This document shows positions 1-10,400 of a stretch of 64,000 nt of DNA, piece after piece (the first letter of the stretch is position 1; every line of letters begins with the position of its first letter). The stretch spans positions 1 to 64,000 of the forward strand of contig NZ_JOPG01000013.1 in assembly GCF_002153605.1 (NCBI RefSeq), read 5' to 3'. A model generated the notes under the pieces. It worked only from the letters and a program-made list of their open reading frames with translations, was not told the DNA's origin and did no database searches. A program made the translations under genes and the position numbers. The DNA comes from Acetobacter malorum (lineage in GTDB: Bacteria > Pseudomonadota > Alphaproteobacteria > Acetobacterales > Acetobacteraceae).

Positions 1-39
1 ATATTTATATTTATATTTATATTTATATTTATATTTATT
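1..39. repeat. hexanucleotide tandem repeat (ATATTT)n
   Basis: Six full ATATTT units and a partial seventh open the window, so the array probably extends beyond its left edge. It lies just past the 3' end of the membrane-protein gene at 62-1003. Short tandem arrays of this kind change length by slipped-strand mispairing, but this one is outside any reading frame seen here. Confidence 0.9.
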
Positions 40-61
40 GTCACCCACCATTTTTTAATAC

Positions 62-1003
62 CTAACAATTATTTACAAATTTCTTAGGTAACTCAAAAAA
101 ATCATTATTAGAAATAGAAAAAGTTGGAAATTCAAATGGACCATTAGGAGTCCACCTATTATCAAATCCTACTATTTTATGGTCGGAATTATCATTCCAT
201 AAAACAACCAATGGAATACTGTCTTTTTCTTTTCCAAATGATATTTTTATATTTACAAACTCCCTTCCGCTTACAGATATATAACAAACACTTTGCTCGA
301 CTCCACTCAACACTTTAAGCAATGCATCTATTTTTTTATATTCATTCATTGATATATAAACATTATTAAAATTCCGTGTTCTCATACCTATAATAGATAT
401 AAAATCTTCGGCGATCATGGGTCCGGTACCCTGCAGAAATACTGGAAGTATTAATCCTGCAGCAACAGGAGATAATATTAAAAATAATGACCTTTTAAAA
501 TTATCTTTAGGTATTTTATCAACTGCTGCTATAGATAAAAATCCAACTATGAAAAAATAAAGCGACAATGAAATACTATAATTATTTACTCTCTCTGTAT
601 ACAAACTAATAACAATAATAATAAAAACCAAAATTGATCCAATAGAATAGAAATACATACCCATTTTTGTATTTTTTATTATGTTAGATTTATCTAAATT
701 ACTCGTATTCAGAATTTTCTTCATGGAAAAATTTATTAGCATGTATAACCAAAAACTTGATGCCATTCCGTAAAGTACGAGAAGCACATAAAAAAATACA
801 CTAACAATACCCAGAATAACAAATATAGGTACATTTATTTGTGTTAAAAATGATGATAGATTTCTAATATGAATTTGATAATAAAATAACACCACATATC
901 CAGGAATGGATAGCAATAGAACAGGTGTAATCAGCGGAACAAAAAATAAGAATATTTTTTTTAAGCTGATCTTTTTTTCATTTGTATTGTCTGCAATACT
1001 CAT
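62..1003 (-). CDS. hypothetical AT-rich multi-pass membrane protein
   Basis: This 313-residue protein matches no family I recognise. Hydrophobic stretches near residues 16-42, 58-88, 113-136, 145-160 and 175-190 suggest four or five membrane helices. They are followed by a soluble C-terminal part of about 110 residues that contains no Cys or His motif suggesting an enzyme. Codon use is strongly AT-rich (many Asn, Lys and Ile codons), unlike the GC-rich genes that follow, which suggests horizontal acquisition. The ATG at 1003 has GAGGG 11 bases upstream and a closer AAGG, neither ideally spaced. No neighbour gives a functional clue, and the function is unknown. Confidence 0.6.
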   Translation of the reverse strand: MSIADNTNEKKISLKKIFLFFVPLITPVLLLSIPGYVVLFYYQIHIRNLSSFLTQINVPIFVILGIVSVFFYVLLVLYGMASSFWLYMLINFSMKKILNTSNLDKSNIIKNTKMGMYFYSIGSILVFIIIVISLYTERVNNYSISLSLYFFIVGFLSIAAVDKIPKDNFKRSLFLILSPVAAGLILPVFLQGTGPMIAEDFISIIGMRTRNFNNVYISMNEYKKIDALLKVLSGVEQSVCYISVSGREFVNIKISFGKEKDSIPLVVLWNDNSDHKIVGFDNRWTPNGPFEFPTFSISNNDFFELPKKFVNNC

Positions 1004-1356
1004 GCCTTAATATGCCCTCTTATTGTGAAATAACTAATATAGTATAGTATATTTCCCCGAGATCATAGCAATAATTTTCATTATAACTAAAATAAAATTC
1101 GCGCACAGAATGTATTTTTGAGGATTCTAAATGCAATTCAAACAAAAAACGAAATTCCATCGCATGAAAGCAAATAAACTACGAATATCCTAGCCACAAA
1201 ATTTTTGGGAATAACTATAAATATCCAGTTTGCGAGCGATCAAACTAGCTCATCTAGGGCGGCTTATCGCCCTTCAAAACCATTTGGACCGCCAATATGG
1301 CACCGTGATATCTAACACAACGACCATGCTTTTCATCTGAGATAAGGCGAAAGCAG
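1004..1356. other. AT-rich intergenic region
   Basis: This is 353 bp of low-GC sequence between two minus-strand genes. No convincing reading frame, RNA fold or terminator was seen. The shift from AT-rich to GC-rich sequence occurs at about 1240-1400 and looks like the edge of a foreign or degraded segment. Confidence 0.5.
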
Positions 1357-1902
1357 TCATAACAGTTTGAAAAATTTATTCTTTGGAAGAACTTTTGAGA
1401 GAAAAGCCACAAGCCCATCAATCTCCGTCTCAGCAAACACCTGCACGCCGTGGGCGCGGAGAAGGGCTGTGGTGACGCCGGTGCCGGGGTGTTTTTTGCC
1501 CTGGAAGGTGCCGTCATAGATGTGGGTGCTGCCGCAGGAGGGGCTGGCGTCGGTCAGGATGGCGAATTTGCAGTCGTGTTCCTGTGCTAAGGCCAACGCG
1601 ATTTTGGCACCGGTGATGAACTGGGCCGTGACATCCGCTCCGGTGGTATCCTGCACGCGGGCAGTGCTAGCCAGCACGTCGGGGCCAGACTGGCCGTGCG
1701 TGATTTCAGCCGGGGGGCGTGGGGTGCTGAACCCTGCGGCAACTTCCGGGCAGATCATGACAAGTTGACCGGCCTTCTGCCATGCACTCAACGCCGGATG
1801 TAAAACGGGCTTTGCAGAGCCGTTATAACGGACAGAGCGGCCAAGCAGGCAGGCGCTTATTAGAATTTTTGGAGATGCCACGGTGCGCCCTTTCTGCGTC
1901 AT
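1357..1902 (-). CDS. DUF523 family protein
   Basis: This 181-residue protein has the hallmarks of the DUF523 (YbbK-like) family: an N-terminal ILISACLLG motif followed by RYNG, a CPEV segment, and DASPSCGSTHIYDG near the middle. The conserved Cys residues in ACLLG, CPEV and PSCG could bind metal or act in redox chemistry, but the family has no settled function. The length fits a stand-alone DUF523 protein without the DUF1722 domain sometimes fused to it. The ATG at 1902 has AAGG eight bases upstream. The gene appears monocistronic. Confidence 0.85.
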   Translation of the reverse strand: MTQKGRTVASPKILISACLLGRSVRYNGSAKPVLHPALSAWQKAGQLVMICPEVAAGFSTPRPPAEITHGQSGPDVLASTARVQDTTGADVTAQFITGAKIALALAQEHDCKFAILTDASPSCGSTHIYDGTFQGKKHPGTGVTTALLRAHGVQVFAETEIDGLVAFLSKVLPKNKFFKLL

Positions 1903-2177
1903 GCTGATGCCTTTGTTTTAGGACGGAAACGGTGGAGGTGTTACCCCTGCTGAGAGAATTTTCGAATTTTTCAGTTTTGATAACAAAGTCGATTTTCAGA
2001 TTTTTTCTTATATTTTCTCTTCTCGTCTGAAGTGAACAGAAAAAGAGATGAGCCAATACTCCGCCAGACTGGTCACAATTCCTGCCCGTGGTCTTGAAAA
2101 TGCCCAGAATACCCTGGACTAAAGGGGGTAAGTGCGCGGATGCGTACGCGTTATGAACAGAGAATTCAGGAATGGTT

Positions 2178-2996
2178 ATGGAACATCAGGTCAATTCGTT
2201 GTGGACCCAGCTTAATGCGTGGCTCCCGACAGTATTGGGCTACACGGGGCAGGTGATTCTGGCCCTTATTGTGCTTCTGGTCGGCTGGAAGATCATCAAC
2301 ATGGTCACCCACGCCATGGGCCGGATGATGGCAGCAAGCCATATTGAACCGACCCTGCAGGGCTTTCTGCTGAGTGTTGCCGGCCTGCTGATGAAGGCAC
2401 TGCTGCTGATCAGCGTGGCCTCCATGGTGGGGATTGCCACAACATCCTTCGTCGCTGTTCTGGGTGCGGCCGGTCTGGCCGTGGGCATGGCGTTGCAGGG
2501 AAGCCTTGCGAACTTTGCCGGTGGCGTGCTGATCCTGCTGTTCCGCCCCTTCAAGGTGGGGGATTCCATTGTGGCTGGCGGTAGCGCAGGCACGGTAGAA
2601 TCTATCGAAATGTTCCGCACTGTTCTGCGGGATAGCAAAAACGATCTGATTTATGTGCCCAACGGCACGCTCTCCAACAATATTGTGGTCAACAGCTCTC
2701 AGTCTGACAGGCTTCAGGCCTCTGTCACGCTGCTGATTGACTATAACGACGATATCGACAAAGCCCGCGCCCTGCTGCTCGGCGCTGTAGCGAATGATGA
2801 ACTGGTTCTGAAAAACCCCGGCCCGTCCGTCGGTTTCCTGCCACAGCCTGCCAATATTGCTGTGACACTCAGCTTCTGGTGCGCTCCGGGTAACGTCACC
2901 CCGCTGACGGGTAAATATTCTGAAACGGCCATTCAGGTTCTCAAACAGAACGGCTACCGTCTGGGCACCACCACCCGCGCAGCTCCGGCTAACTGA
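2178..2996 (+). CDS. mscS: small-conductance mechanosensitive channel, MscS family
   Basis: This is an inner-membrane tension-gated channel that releases solutes on hypo-osmotic shock. It is about 272 residues, close to the 286 of E. coli MscS. Three membrane helices fall near residues 20-43, 60-84 and 90-123. The third is the pore helix with the Gly/Ala pattern GLAVGMALQGSLANFAGGV, followed by the beta-domain entry FRPFKVGD. A soluble vestibule domain makes up the rest. The ATG at 2172 directly abuts AGGA (2168-2171), whereas the ATG at 2178 has six-base spacing, so 2178 is preferred. The terminator at 3039-3076 ends the gene. Confidence 0.92.
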   Translation: MEHQVNSLWTQLNAWLPTVLGYTGQVILALIVLLVGWKIINMVTHAMGRMMAASHIEPTLQGFLLSVAGLLMKALLLISVASMVGIATTSFVAVLGAAGLAVGMALQGSLANFAGGVLILLFRPFKVGDSIVAGGSAGTVESIEMFRTVLRDSKNDLIYVPNGTLSNNIVVNSSQSDRLQASVTLLIDYNDDIDKARALLLGAVANDELVLKNPGPSVGFLPQPANIAVTLSFWCAPGNVTPLTGKYSETAIQVLKQNGYRLGTTTRAAPAN

Positions 2997-3038
2997 ACAC
3001 CGGAGCCGCACAGGCCTGTTATCGGTTAGCGTTTTAAG

Positions 3039-3076
3039 CGCGGTCTTCTTTTTTACAGAGAAGGCCGCGTTTTTTT
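3039..3076. terminator. intrinsic terminator between mscS and cobQ
   Basis: A ten-base stem, CGCGGTCTTC (3039-3048) with GAAGGCCGCG (3060-3069), is followed by seven T's that run into the cobQ stop codon. On the plus strand it ends mscS. The hairpin also lies directly after the convergent cobQ and may stop both. Confidence 0.85.
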
Positions 3077-4613
3077 ATGTCGCAAGAGCCAGAAGCGCAT
3101 CCAGATCGATATGGGCTTCCAGATGGTCGGCCAGCCTGTCGAGCGCCTGTTCCACAATCGTGTCGTGATGCTCTGGCACGTTAGCCTCATACCAGACACC
3201 ACCGGGGCGGAAGGCCGCTCCCCCTGCGCGGGCCAGCAGAGCCATGCGGGCGGCGCGGTGGCCAAACAAGCCATGCAGATACGTACCATAGACCTGCCCG
3301 CTGGCCGAGATGGCCCCCTCCCCTGCTCCGTTCAGAACCAGTAACGGGCGCGCACGGTCGGGGCCAGTGGTGCGGCCAATGTGCATTTCATAACCGGATA
3401 CGGGGGCGTCTGTGCCAGCAACTGTACCGGATGTGTCTTCCAGATGCTTGTCGTCACTCAGCACGGTTTCCACAGCCAGCAGGCCGAGCCCGGGGGCTGC
3501 ACCGGACGGGCCTTCTGTGCCGAGTGGATCCGCGACAGTTTGGCCCAGCATCTGATAGCCGCCACACAGGCCCATGACGTGCCCGCCCCGGACCAGATGC
3601 GCCGTGAGGTCTTCCGCCCAGCCCTCCGCCCGAAACGTGGCAAGGTCCGCCAGTGTGGCTTTGGAGCCGGGGAGCAGAACAAGGTCACACTCCGGCAGGG
3701 GTTGCCCGCGCTGCACCGGCAGAATCTGCACACCCGGTTCTGCACAGAGCGGGTCCAGATCATCAAAATTCGCAATCATGGGCAAAAGCGGGATGGCGAT
3801 GCGTAAAGGGTGCTGCGCGTTATCATCCCCGTTATGCACAGAGATGTACACAGGCGGCGTTGTGCGACGGGCTGTCAGATTAGCAAGCAGGTCAGCGGCA
3901 TCTTCTGCTGGCAGGGTGCGCACAGCGGGCAGGTCCGGCACAAGGCCGAGGGCTGCCCAGCCGGTGCGCTGAGCGATGAACGCCATACCGTCATAAAACA
4001 GTGAGATATCGCCGCGCATTCTGTTGACGATGAAGCCTTTGATGCGGGCTGCATCCTCCGGCGGCAGCACAACCTGTGTGCCAACCAGACTGGCAATAAC
4101 GCCGCCGCGGTCAATATCACCCACCAGAACAACCGGGGCCTTCACGGCTTCTGCAAAGCCCATATTGGCAATATCGCGGGCGCGTAAGTTGATTTCCGAA
4201 GCCGAGCCAGCGCCTTCCACCAGAACGAGGTCGGCCTGTTCGGCAAGGTTCTGAAAACTTTCAACCACAACAGGAAGAAGAGTATCTTTGCGCTTCTGAT
4301 AATCGCGTGCGCCAAGGCTGTTGCGCACCTGCCCACGCACGACCAGTTGCGCCCCGGTCTCGCCTTGCGGTTTGAGCAGCACCGGGTTCATGTCCACCGT
4401 GGGGCGCACACCGCAGGCCCGCGCCTGAAGTGCCTGTGCGCGGCCTATTTCTCCACCCTCTGCGGTAACAGCGGCATTATTGGACATGTTTTGCGGTTTG
4501 AAGGGCCGCACCCGCAGGCCGCGCCGGGTAAACGCCCGCGCCAGACCCGCCACCAGAGTTGATTTACCGACGCTTGAGCCTGTTCCCTGCACCATGAGAA
4601 CGCGTGCGCTCAA
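3075..4613 (-). CDS. cobQ: cobyric acid synthase CobQ
   Basis: CobQ amidates four side chains of adenosylcobyrinic acid a,c-diamide using glutamine and ATP, giving cobyric acid in the cytoplasm. The 512 residues show a BioD-like P-loop (GTGSSVGKS, residues 10-18), the substrate segment [12 protein letters not shown], and a C-terminal glutamine amidotransferase domain with nucleophile Cys350 ([11 protein letters not shown]) and His447 (YLHGLFGH). The start is TTG at 4613, overlapping the cobO stop as TTGA; an in-frame ATG lies six codons later. It is the last gene of the operon under the cobalamin riboswitch. Its stop overlaps the T-run of the mscS terminator. Confidence 0.96.
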   Translation of the reverse strand: MSARVLMVQGTGSSVGKSTLVAGLARAFTRRGLRVRPFKPQNMSNNAAVTAEGGEIGRAQALQARACGVRPTVDMNPVLLKPQGETGAQLVVRGQVRNSLGARDYQKRKDTLLPVVVESFQNLAEQADLVLVEGAGSASEINLRARDIANMGFAEAVKAPVVLVGDIDRGGVIASLVGTQVVLPPEDAARIKGFIVNRMRGDISLFYDGMAFIAQRTGWAALGLVPDLPAVRTLPAEDAADLLANLTARRTTPPVYISVHNGDDNAQHPLRIAIPLLPMIANFDDLDPLCAEPGVQILPVQRGQPLPECDLVLLPGSKATLADLATFRAEGWAEDLTAHLVRGGHVMGLCGGYQMLGQTVADPLGTEGPSGAAPGLGLLAVETVLSDDKHLEDTSGTVAGTDAPVSGYEMHIGRTTGPDRARPLLVLNGAGEGAISASGQVYGTYLHGLFGHRAARMALLARAGGAAFRPGGVWYEANVPEHHDTIVEQALDRLADHLEAHIDLDALLALAT

Positions 4614-5236
4614 AACTCCACTCCCTGCTGAGCGCGGACGCCATTTTTGAAATGATGTTTGACCAACGCCATTTCCGTCACCAGATCGGCGGCTTCAATC
4701 AGCTCCGGTTTGGCGTTACGGCCTGTGACCACCACGTGCTGCCCGGGAGGGCGGGCGGCAAACGCTGCCAGAACTTCGGCGAGTGGCAGGTAATCATACC
4801 GCAGGGCGATATTGAGTTCATCCAGCACCACAAGGGCAACATCCGGGTTGGAGAGGGCTTCCTTCGCCACAGCCCATGCCTGCTGGCAGGCAGCAATATC
4901 CCGCGCGCGGTCCTGTGTTTCCCACGTAAAACCCTCGCCCAGAGCATGGAATTCCACAAGATCATCAAACCGGTCCAGCGCCCGGCGCTCGCCCGTATCC
5001 CATGCCCCTTTGATAAACTGCACCACCACCACGCGGCGGCCATACCCCACCGTGCGCAGAGCCAGCCCGAAGGCAGCGGTCGATTTGCCTTTACCCGGCC
5101 CGGTATGGACCATGAGCAGACCTTTTTCGATCTGCTTGCCCGCGACTTCCTGATCCTGCACGGCCTTGCGCTTTTGCATTTTCTCGCGGTGGCGGGCGGC
5201 TTCACTTTCTGGAGAGGACGGCGCGGCAGAGGTCAT
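4610..5236 (-). CDS. cobO: corrinoid adenosyltransferase CobO (BtuR/CobA type)
   Basis: The enzyme transfers the adenosyl group of ATP to Co(I) of corrinoids such as cob(I)yrinic acid a,c-diamide. The 208-residue protein has an N-terminal basic helix ([12 protein letters not shown]) and the unusual Walker A GPGKGKST at residues 46-53. It continues with [14 protein letters not shown] and the Walker B-like region [10 protein letters not shown]. The length is typical of the family. It overlaps the phosphatase gene upstream by ATGA at 5233-5236 and cobQ downstream by TTGA, which indicates translational coupling. It works between CobB and CobQ in the pathway. Confidence 0.96.
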   Translation of the reverse strand: MTSAAPSSPESEAARHREKMQKRKAVQDQEVAGKQIEKGLLMVHTGPGKGKSTAAFGLALRTVGYGRRVVVVQFIKGAWDTGERRALDRFDDLVEFHALGEGFTWETQDRARDIAACQQAWAVAKEALSNPDVALVVLDELNIALRYDYLPLAEVLAAFAARPPGQHVVVTGRNAKPELIEAADLVTEMALVKHHFKNGVRAQQGVEF

Positions 5237-5922
5237 GTGAGAGTTTGTCCTGTATCAGGTTTGGGAAAAGTGAGGCTGACATCAGCCGGTGTCTGTCGCA
5301 CGTCTCGCGGCCAGAGCGGGACGACGGAGGACAAAGCCGGTTCGTCCGCCTCAACCTCCGGCGCAAGGCCTGCTGGCCCATTGACCATGAACAGCCGTGC
5401 GAAGCCCTGCGGCATGGAAGGTGCCAGCAAGGCGGGCGGAGCCCCGGCGGCCAGTGCGCTCAACACCCGCAGGGGGCCACCGTGGGACAGCACGCAAGCT
5501 GGTGTGCCGGCCTGCTGCACATCCTGCCAGAAGGCCAGAACACGGCGGCACAGGGCGCGGCCGCTCTCCCCGCCCGGCGGCACAAAGCCTTCCGGGTCCG
5601 CAGCCCATGCGTCCAGCAGGCCGCGATCAATATCCTGCCAGGGCTGGCCTTCCCATTCCCCAAAATCCATTTCCGCCAGCCGGGGGTCGATTCGTAAGTC
5701 CATCCCTGTGGAGGCCGCCAGTTTGCGGGCCATCTGCTGGCACCGTGCTGCGGGGGAGCTGTACAGCACCCGGCAGACGGCACCCTGCGCCAGCACAGCC
5801 AGCCCGGAGGTTACCCGTTCCCACCCCGGGCGCAGGGCGACATCCTGCCGCCCGTAACACACGCCCTCCGGCACCATGACGGGTGCGTGGCGCACTAATA
5901 AAACAGGGAAAGACTGCGCCAT
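5233..5922 (-). CDS. histidine phosphatase family protein, alpha-ribazole phosphatase (CobC)-like
   Basis: This 229-residue member of the phosphoglycerate-mutase-like superfamily has an N-terminal phosphohistidine motif written LVRHAP (RHA instead of the usual RHG). EMDFGEWEG lies in the middle and the second catalytic histidine is in SHGGPLRV. FGEWEG and the place inside a cobalamin operon point to alpha-ribazole-5'-phosphate phosphatase, which acts in nucleotide-loop assembly. Substrate assignment rests on context. The ATG at 5922 has GAGGAG upstream. A 110-bp gap separates it from cobB and an ATGA overlap joins it to cobO. Confidence 0.82.
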   Translation of the reverse strand: MAQSFPVLLVRHAPVMVPEGVCYGRQDVALRPGWERVTSGLAVLAQGAVCRVLYSSPAARCQQMARKLAASTGMDLRIDPRLAEMDFGEWEGQPWQDIDRGLLDAWAADPEGFVPPGGESGRALCRRVLAFWQDVQQAGTPACVLSHGGPLRVLSALAAGAPPALLAPSMPQGFARLFMVNGPAGLAPEVEADEPALSSVVPLWPRDVRQTPADVSLTFPKPDTGQTLT

Positions 5923-6032
5923 TTTTCTCTCCTCAGGCAGAAGCGCCCGGTCTGTATAACCCCTGCCCCGACACCTCTGCTGTTGTAAACCACGCTTTCA
6001 ACGCAGCACCCTCCCGCCCGGCTCCGTGCATT

Positions 6033-7463
6033 TCACGAAGACCCGGTATGAGACCAGCCAGAATGTGGGGGCGAGGCGGATGGACCACAAGCCAGCACAT
6101 GGAAAAATGAGCCCGACACAGCGCCTCTGCGCCCACCGCATGGGCCGAGATCCGTGCCGTCTCCTGCCCGCAGGTGGGCCAGCGGCGCATCCGCCCCGGC
6201 CTCCACCACGGTGGCGTAGTGGAATTCATGCCCGCGCAGGGTGGTGCCCTCTGCCCCCAGCACGGACGGAGCCAGCAGCGTCGCCTCCCGGTAGCCCAGA
6301 TTAAGCTTGCGGCGGGCAAAGGACGTCACATGCCCCAGCAGGCCCGTCATGCGGTGGCGGGTGCCCTGCGCATCTTCCAGCGCCTCGCCCAGCACCATGA
6401 AGCCCCCGCACTCCCCGTGCACGGGGCGGGTTTGTGCAAAGCTGGCCAGCCCCTGCCGGAAATGCTCTGCGGCAGCCAGTCGGCCTGCATGCAGTTCCGG
6501 GTAGCCACCGGGGAGCCAGCAGACATCGCAGGAGGGATCTGGCGCTTCATCCGCCAGCGGTGAGAACGGCACCAGCTCCGCCCCGGCCTGCCGCCAGAAC
6601 AGCGCCAGATGCCCATAGAGGAACGAGAACGCGGCATCATCCGCCAGTGCGATCCGCTGGCCGGGTGGCGGGAGCGCGCCGGGTGGGAGTGCCTGAGTGG
6701 AAACGGCTGACTGTAAAGAGGCAGACTGACTGCCCGGAGCCTGTAAGAGTGCGTCTGGCTGGAGATTTTCTGGCAACGGTCTGGCGGTGGCGAGGATGGC
6801 GTCGAGGTTGAGTTCGCGCTCGGCCTTGTCGGCCAGATCTTCCAGCCAGTCTGTCAGGCCGTCATGTTCCCGCGCCTGCACCAGCCCGAGATGCCGCTCC
6901 GGCAGGGGCGTGCCGGGCTGGCGGAGCAGCGTGCCGCACACCGGCAGGCCTGCCGCCTGAATAGCCCCTTCTGTCAGTCTGGCATGGCGGGGAGAGGCCA
7001 CACGGTTGAGCACCACGCCTGCCACCTGCACATCCGGCTGCCATGTGGCAAAACCATGCGCCACCGCCCCCACCGTCTGGCCCTGCCCGGAGACATCGAG
7101 CACCAGCAGCACGGGGATGTTAAAGCGGGCCGCAATGTCGGACGGTGAACCGCGTGCGTCCTTGGGCGCGACCAGCCCGTCAAACAGGCCCATGGCAGAT
7201 TCCACCACCACAAGGTCCACATCCTGCCGGGCGGCCTCCAGTGTGGCGGCCAGCAGAGCCGGGTTCATGCACCAGCTATCCAGATTGAGGCCGGGGCGAC
7301 CGGTGAGGGCCGCATGGAAGGCAGGGTCAATATAGTCCGGGCCGGTCTTGGCCGCGCCCACCCGGATGCCGCGCCGCCGGAAGGCCGCCAGCAGGGCCAG
7401 TGTGACCGTGGTTTTCCCGCCGCCAGACCGGGGCGCTGCAACCATAAGTGCGCGTGCGCTCAT
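6033..7463 (-). CDS. cobB: cobyrinate a,c-diamide synthase CobB
   Basis: CobB amidates the a and c carboxylates of (hydrogeno)cobyrinic acid with glutamine and ATP. The N-terminal half is a BioD-like NTPase with P-loop APRSGGGKTT and the motif KTGPDYIDP. The C-terminal half is a type-3 glutamine amidotransferase with the Cys in HGECGGFMVLGE and a terminal GHEFHY. A longer frame begins at 7517, but the ATG at 7463 overlaps the cobN stop as ATGA and matches the family start, giving 476 residues. A Gln/Pro/Ser-rich linker near residues 225-270 separates the domains and is longer than usual. Confidence 0.95.
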   Translation of the reverse strand: MSARALMVAAPRSGGGKTTVTLALLAAFRRRGIRVGAAKTGPDYIDPAFHAALTGRPGLNLDSWCMNPALLAATLEAARQDVDLVVVESAMGLFDGLVAPKDARGSPSDIAARFNIPVLLVLDVSGQGQTVGAVAHGFATWQPDVQVAGVVLNRVASPRHARLTEGAIQAAGLPVCGTLLRQPGTPLPERHLGLVQAREHDGLTDWLEDLADKAERELNLDAILATARPLPENLQPDALLQAPGSQSASLQSAVSTQALPPGALPPPGQRIALADDAAFSFLYGHLALFWRQAGAELVPFSPLADEAPDPSCDVCWLPGGYPELHAGRLAAAEHFRQGLASFAQTRPVHGECGGFMVLGEALEDAQGTRHRMTGLLGHVTSFARRKLNLGYREATLLAPSVLGAEGTTLRGHEFHYATVVEAGADAPLAHLRAGDGTDLGPCGGRRGAVSGSFFHVLACGPSASPPHSGWSHTGSS

Positions 7464-10400
7464 GCCTGTTCTCCGCTTTCCAGAACCTGCGCCACGCTGT
7501 TGCCGCGGGGGTGCCACAGGCCGCGCTGCCAGACATCGGCAAAGCGGGCGCGCATTGCCTCCCGCGCTGCCGGGTTTTCCCGCTGGAGGAAGGCATCACA
7601 CGCCTCATTCCCCAGTGTGGCCGCAAAAACCATATCGAACTGCTGGTCAAACCGCTCTGGCAGCGTGGCGGCAAACCCATGCAGGGCGTCCAGACCACGG
7701 GCCAGTTCCGCAGCGCCTGCGTAGCCGTGCTGCTGCATGCCCTCAATCCAGCGCGGGTTGGCCAGCCGCCCGCGCACAATCCGCGCCACTTCCTGCGCGG
7801 TGGCGCGCAGGCGGGGCGTATCCGGGCGCGAGGTGTCCCCGTGCCACAGCGCGGGGCTGGCCCCGAGTGCGGCTGCGGCGGCAGCCAGACCGCCTTCATG
7901 CGCGGCATTTTCCGGGCTTTCCAGCATGTCCGTCTCCGCGTGGTCCTGCACATGCAGCACGGCGTCGGCCTGCCCCAGAAGTGTGGCCAAAGCGTCGGCA
8001 TCCTGCCCGCCGTCTCGCCCGCCACCGTAGGTCCATGCGGACCCTTCCAGCCAGGCTTTGCCCAGAGCAGCCTGATCCGCCCATGTGCCGGTTTGCAAAG
8101 CCTCTTCTACTCCTGTGCCGTAGGTACCTCTGGCCGCGCCAAAAATGCGGGCGGTGGCGCGGGTGCGGGCCTCGCCGTCCAGACCTTTGGCGCTGGCGGC
8201 CAGAGGGTTCCAGTCCGGGGGTTCACGCCGGTTGGCGACGGCGCTGACCACCTGATCGAACAGGGCAATCTGATCCGGAAAAGCATCCCGGAACAGGCCG
8301 GAAATACGCAACGTGACATCCACGCGGGGGCGATTAAGCACGGGCAGTGGAATAACTTCAAACCCGGTGACGTGCCCGGTGCTTTCAGCCCGTTTGATCT
8401 CCACGCCCATCAAGCGGAGGGCGAGAGCCATGTCCTCACCGCCCGTGCGCAGGCTGGCTGAACCCCACAAATCCATGACCAGACGGGTCAGCGGTTCACC
8501 CTGTTCCTGCAAATGCCGTGTGAGCAAAAGCTTTTCCATTTTTCCGGCCAGCACCATAGCGGAGGGCGTAGGTAATGCGCGCGGGTCCAGCGTGAACAGG
8601 TTGCGTCCGGTGGGCAGCACATCCAGCCGCCCGCGTGTGGGGGCTCCGGCCGGACCGGATGCGACAAACCGCCCTGCGAGGGCAGCCAGAAGTGCCTGTG
8701 CTTCCGCAGGGCCGCTCTGGCGGATGCGGGCTGTGATCTCTTCCAGCAAAGCACTCTGCTTTTCTGAGGTCTGCGCCTCGCTCTGAAGACGCTCACTCTG
8801 AGGTCTACAGGCCTGAAAAATAGCCTGTGCGAGCGTCTCTGCTTTGGGGGCGTTCTGGCCAAAAATGTGCAGGCCATCACGGATTTGCAGGTCTTTTACA
8901 TCACACAGATAAGCGTCCAGACGGGCCAGAGCTTCGGCCTCATCATCCTCACCCGGTCGGACGCCGCTTTCTGAAAGAACGCCTGTGCGGGATGCTTTTT
9001 CCAGAATATCCTTGCGCAGCAGAGCGCCCCGGCGCGGGTCCAGACCGTCGGCCTCGGCATATTCGTCAATCAGCCGTTCCAGCGCCTGCATGTCTGGTGA
9101 AAGGTCCGCCTGCATGACCGGGGGCGTCATGTGCCCGATGGTTACAGCACCCAGCCGCCGTCTGGCCGTGGCGGCCTCGCCCGGATTGTTGACAATAAAT
9201 GGGTAGATAACCGGTAAATCCCCCGTCAGCACCGCAGGCGCACAGGATGCCGACAGAGCCGCGGCCTTACCGGGCAGCCATTCCAGCGTGCCGTGCGTGC
9301 CCAGATGCACCAGTGCGTCCAGCCGCTGCACGCTGCGTAACCAGAGATAGAACGCAACATAGGCGTGGCAGGGCGGGCTGTCCGGGTCATGATACAGGGC
9401 TTTACGGTCAGCCTGCCGCCCACGGTCCGGTTGTACGGCCAGAGTCAGATGGCCCAGTTCTATCGCCCGCAGGTGAAATTTGCCGTCCTGCACACACGGG
9501 TCCTGCTCCGGCTCTCCCCATGCCTGTGTAACGGAGGCCATGAAGGCGGCATCCAGCCCGGCGGCGAGAGCACGATAGGTGGCGACGCAGAAAAGAGGCC
9601 GGGGCGCGGTTTGCGCCAGCAGCGCCACGAGTTCTTCCGGCTGCGGCAGAGGTGCATGACCCGTCTGATACCCCTCCGCCCGCAGCAGCGTGAGGATGGA
9701 AGCCAGACTGGCAAACCCATCCAGCCCGACGGCATGGGCCACATGCCCGGTTTCCTGCGTGAGCCCTGCCCCCGGATAATCGGACAGGATGATGCCCACG
9801 CGCTTTTGCTCGGGCTTTAAATACCGCAGGCGCGCCCATGCCAGCGCGCGGTCCGCAGTCTGGCGGATACCGGGCAGATAAGGCACGCGGGCGGCGGGCA
9901 GACCGGGCGGGGCTTCTGCCCGGAAGGAAATCGGAAGCGTGGCAATAGCCCCATCCAGTTCCGGCAGCACGGCCTGCATGGCGAGGTCCGACCGGGACAA
10001 ACCGCGCGGGCTGCGTTCCCACACCGCCTGCGTCGCCCCCGGTTGCAGCAGTTGCAGGATGGGCGCGTCCGCGACTGTAAGCGGAGACTCCCCTTGCGGG
10101 TTTCTGGATGAAAACAGCGTGGCGTTGAGCAAAATATCCGGTTTTGAGCGGCTCAGCGCCTCTGCAACCCCTTTGGCGACAACAGGGTCTTTAAGGGATG
10201 TGACAAACAGCATCTCCACCGTGCAGTTTCGGGCCGCGAGGGTTTCGGCCAGCAGATCCAGCGCGGCGATATCCCCCACCATCAGATGCGCCCGGTAAAA
10301 CACCAGCGTAGCCCGCAGCACACGGTCGGACGGAAGACGGGTGGCCTCCCGATCACTCCGCCCTGCGGCTGTCACTTTCTCAACCGGAACACCGGTAACC

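Noticed and set aside
1-39. Possible CRISPR or satellite array
   Set aside because: The unit is a simple ATATTT hexamer without spacers and no cas gene is present.
2048-2122. 24-residue frame upstream of mscS (MSQYSARLVTIPARGLENAQ...)
   Set aside because: It has only a weak ribosome site and no recognised similarity, so it was not called, although a leader peptide cannot be excluded.
2166-3011. 281-codon minus-strand frame opposite mscS
   Set aside because: The mscS frame shows family motifs and membrane helices, while the antisense translation is Gln/His/Arg-rich noise.
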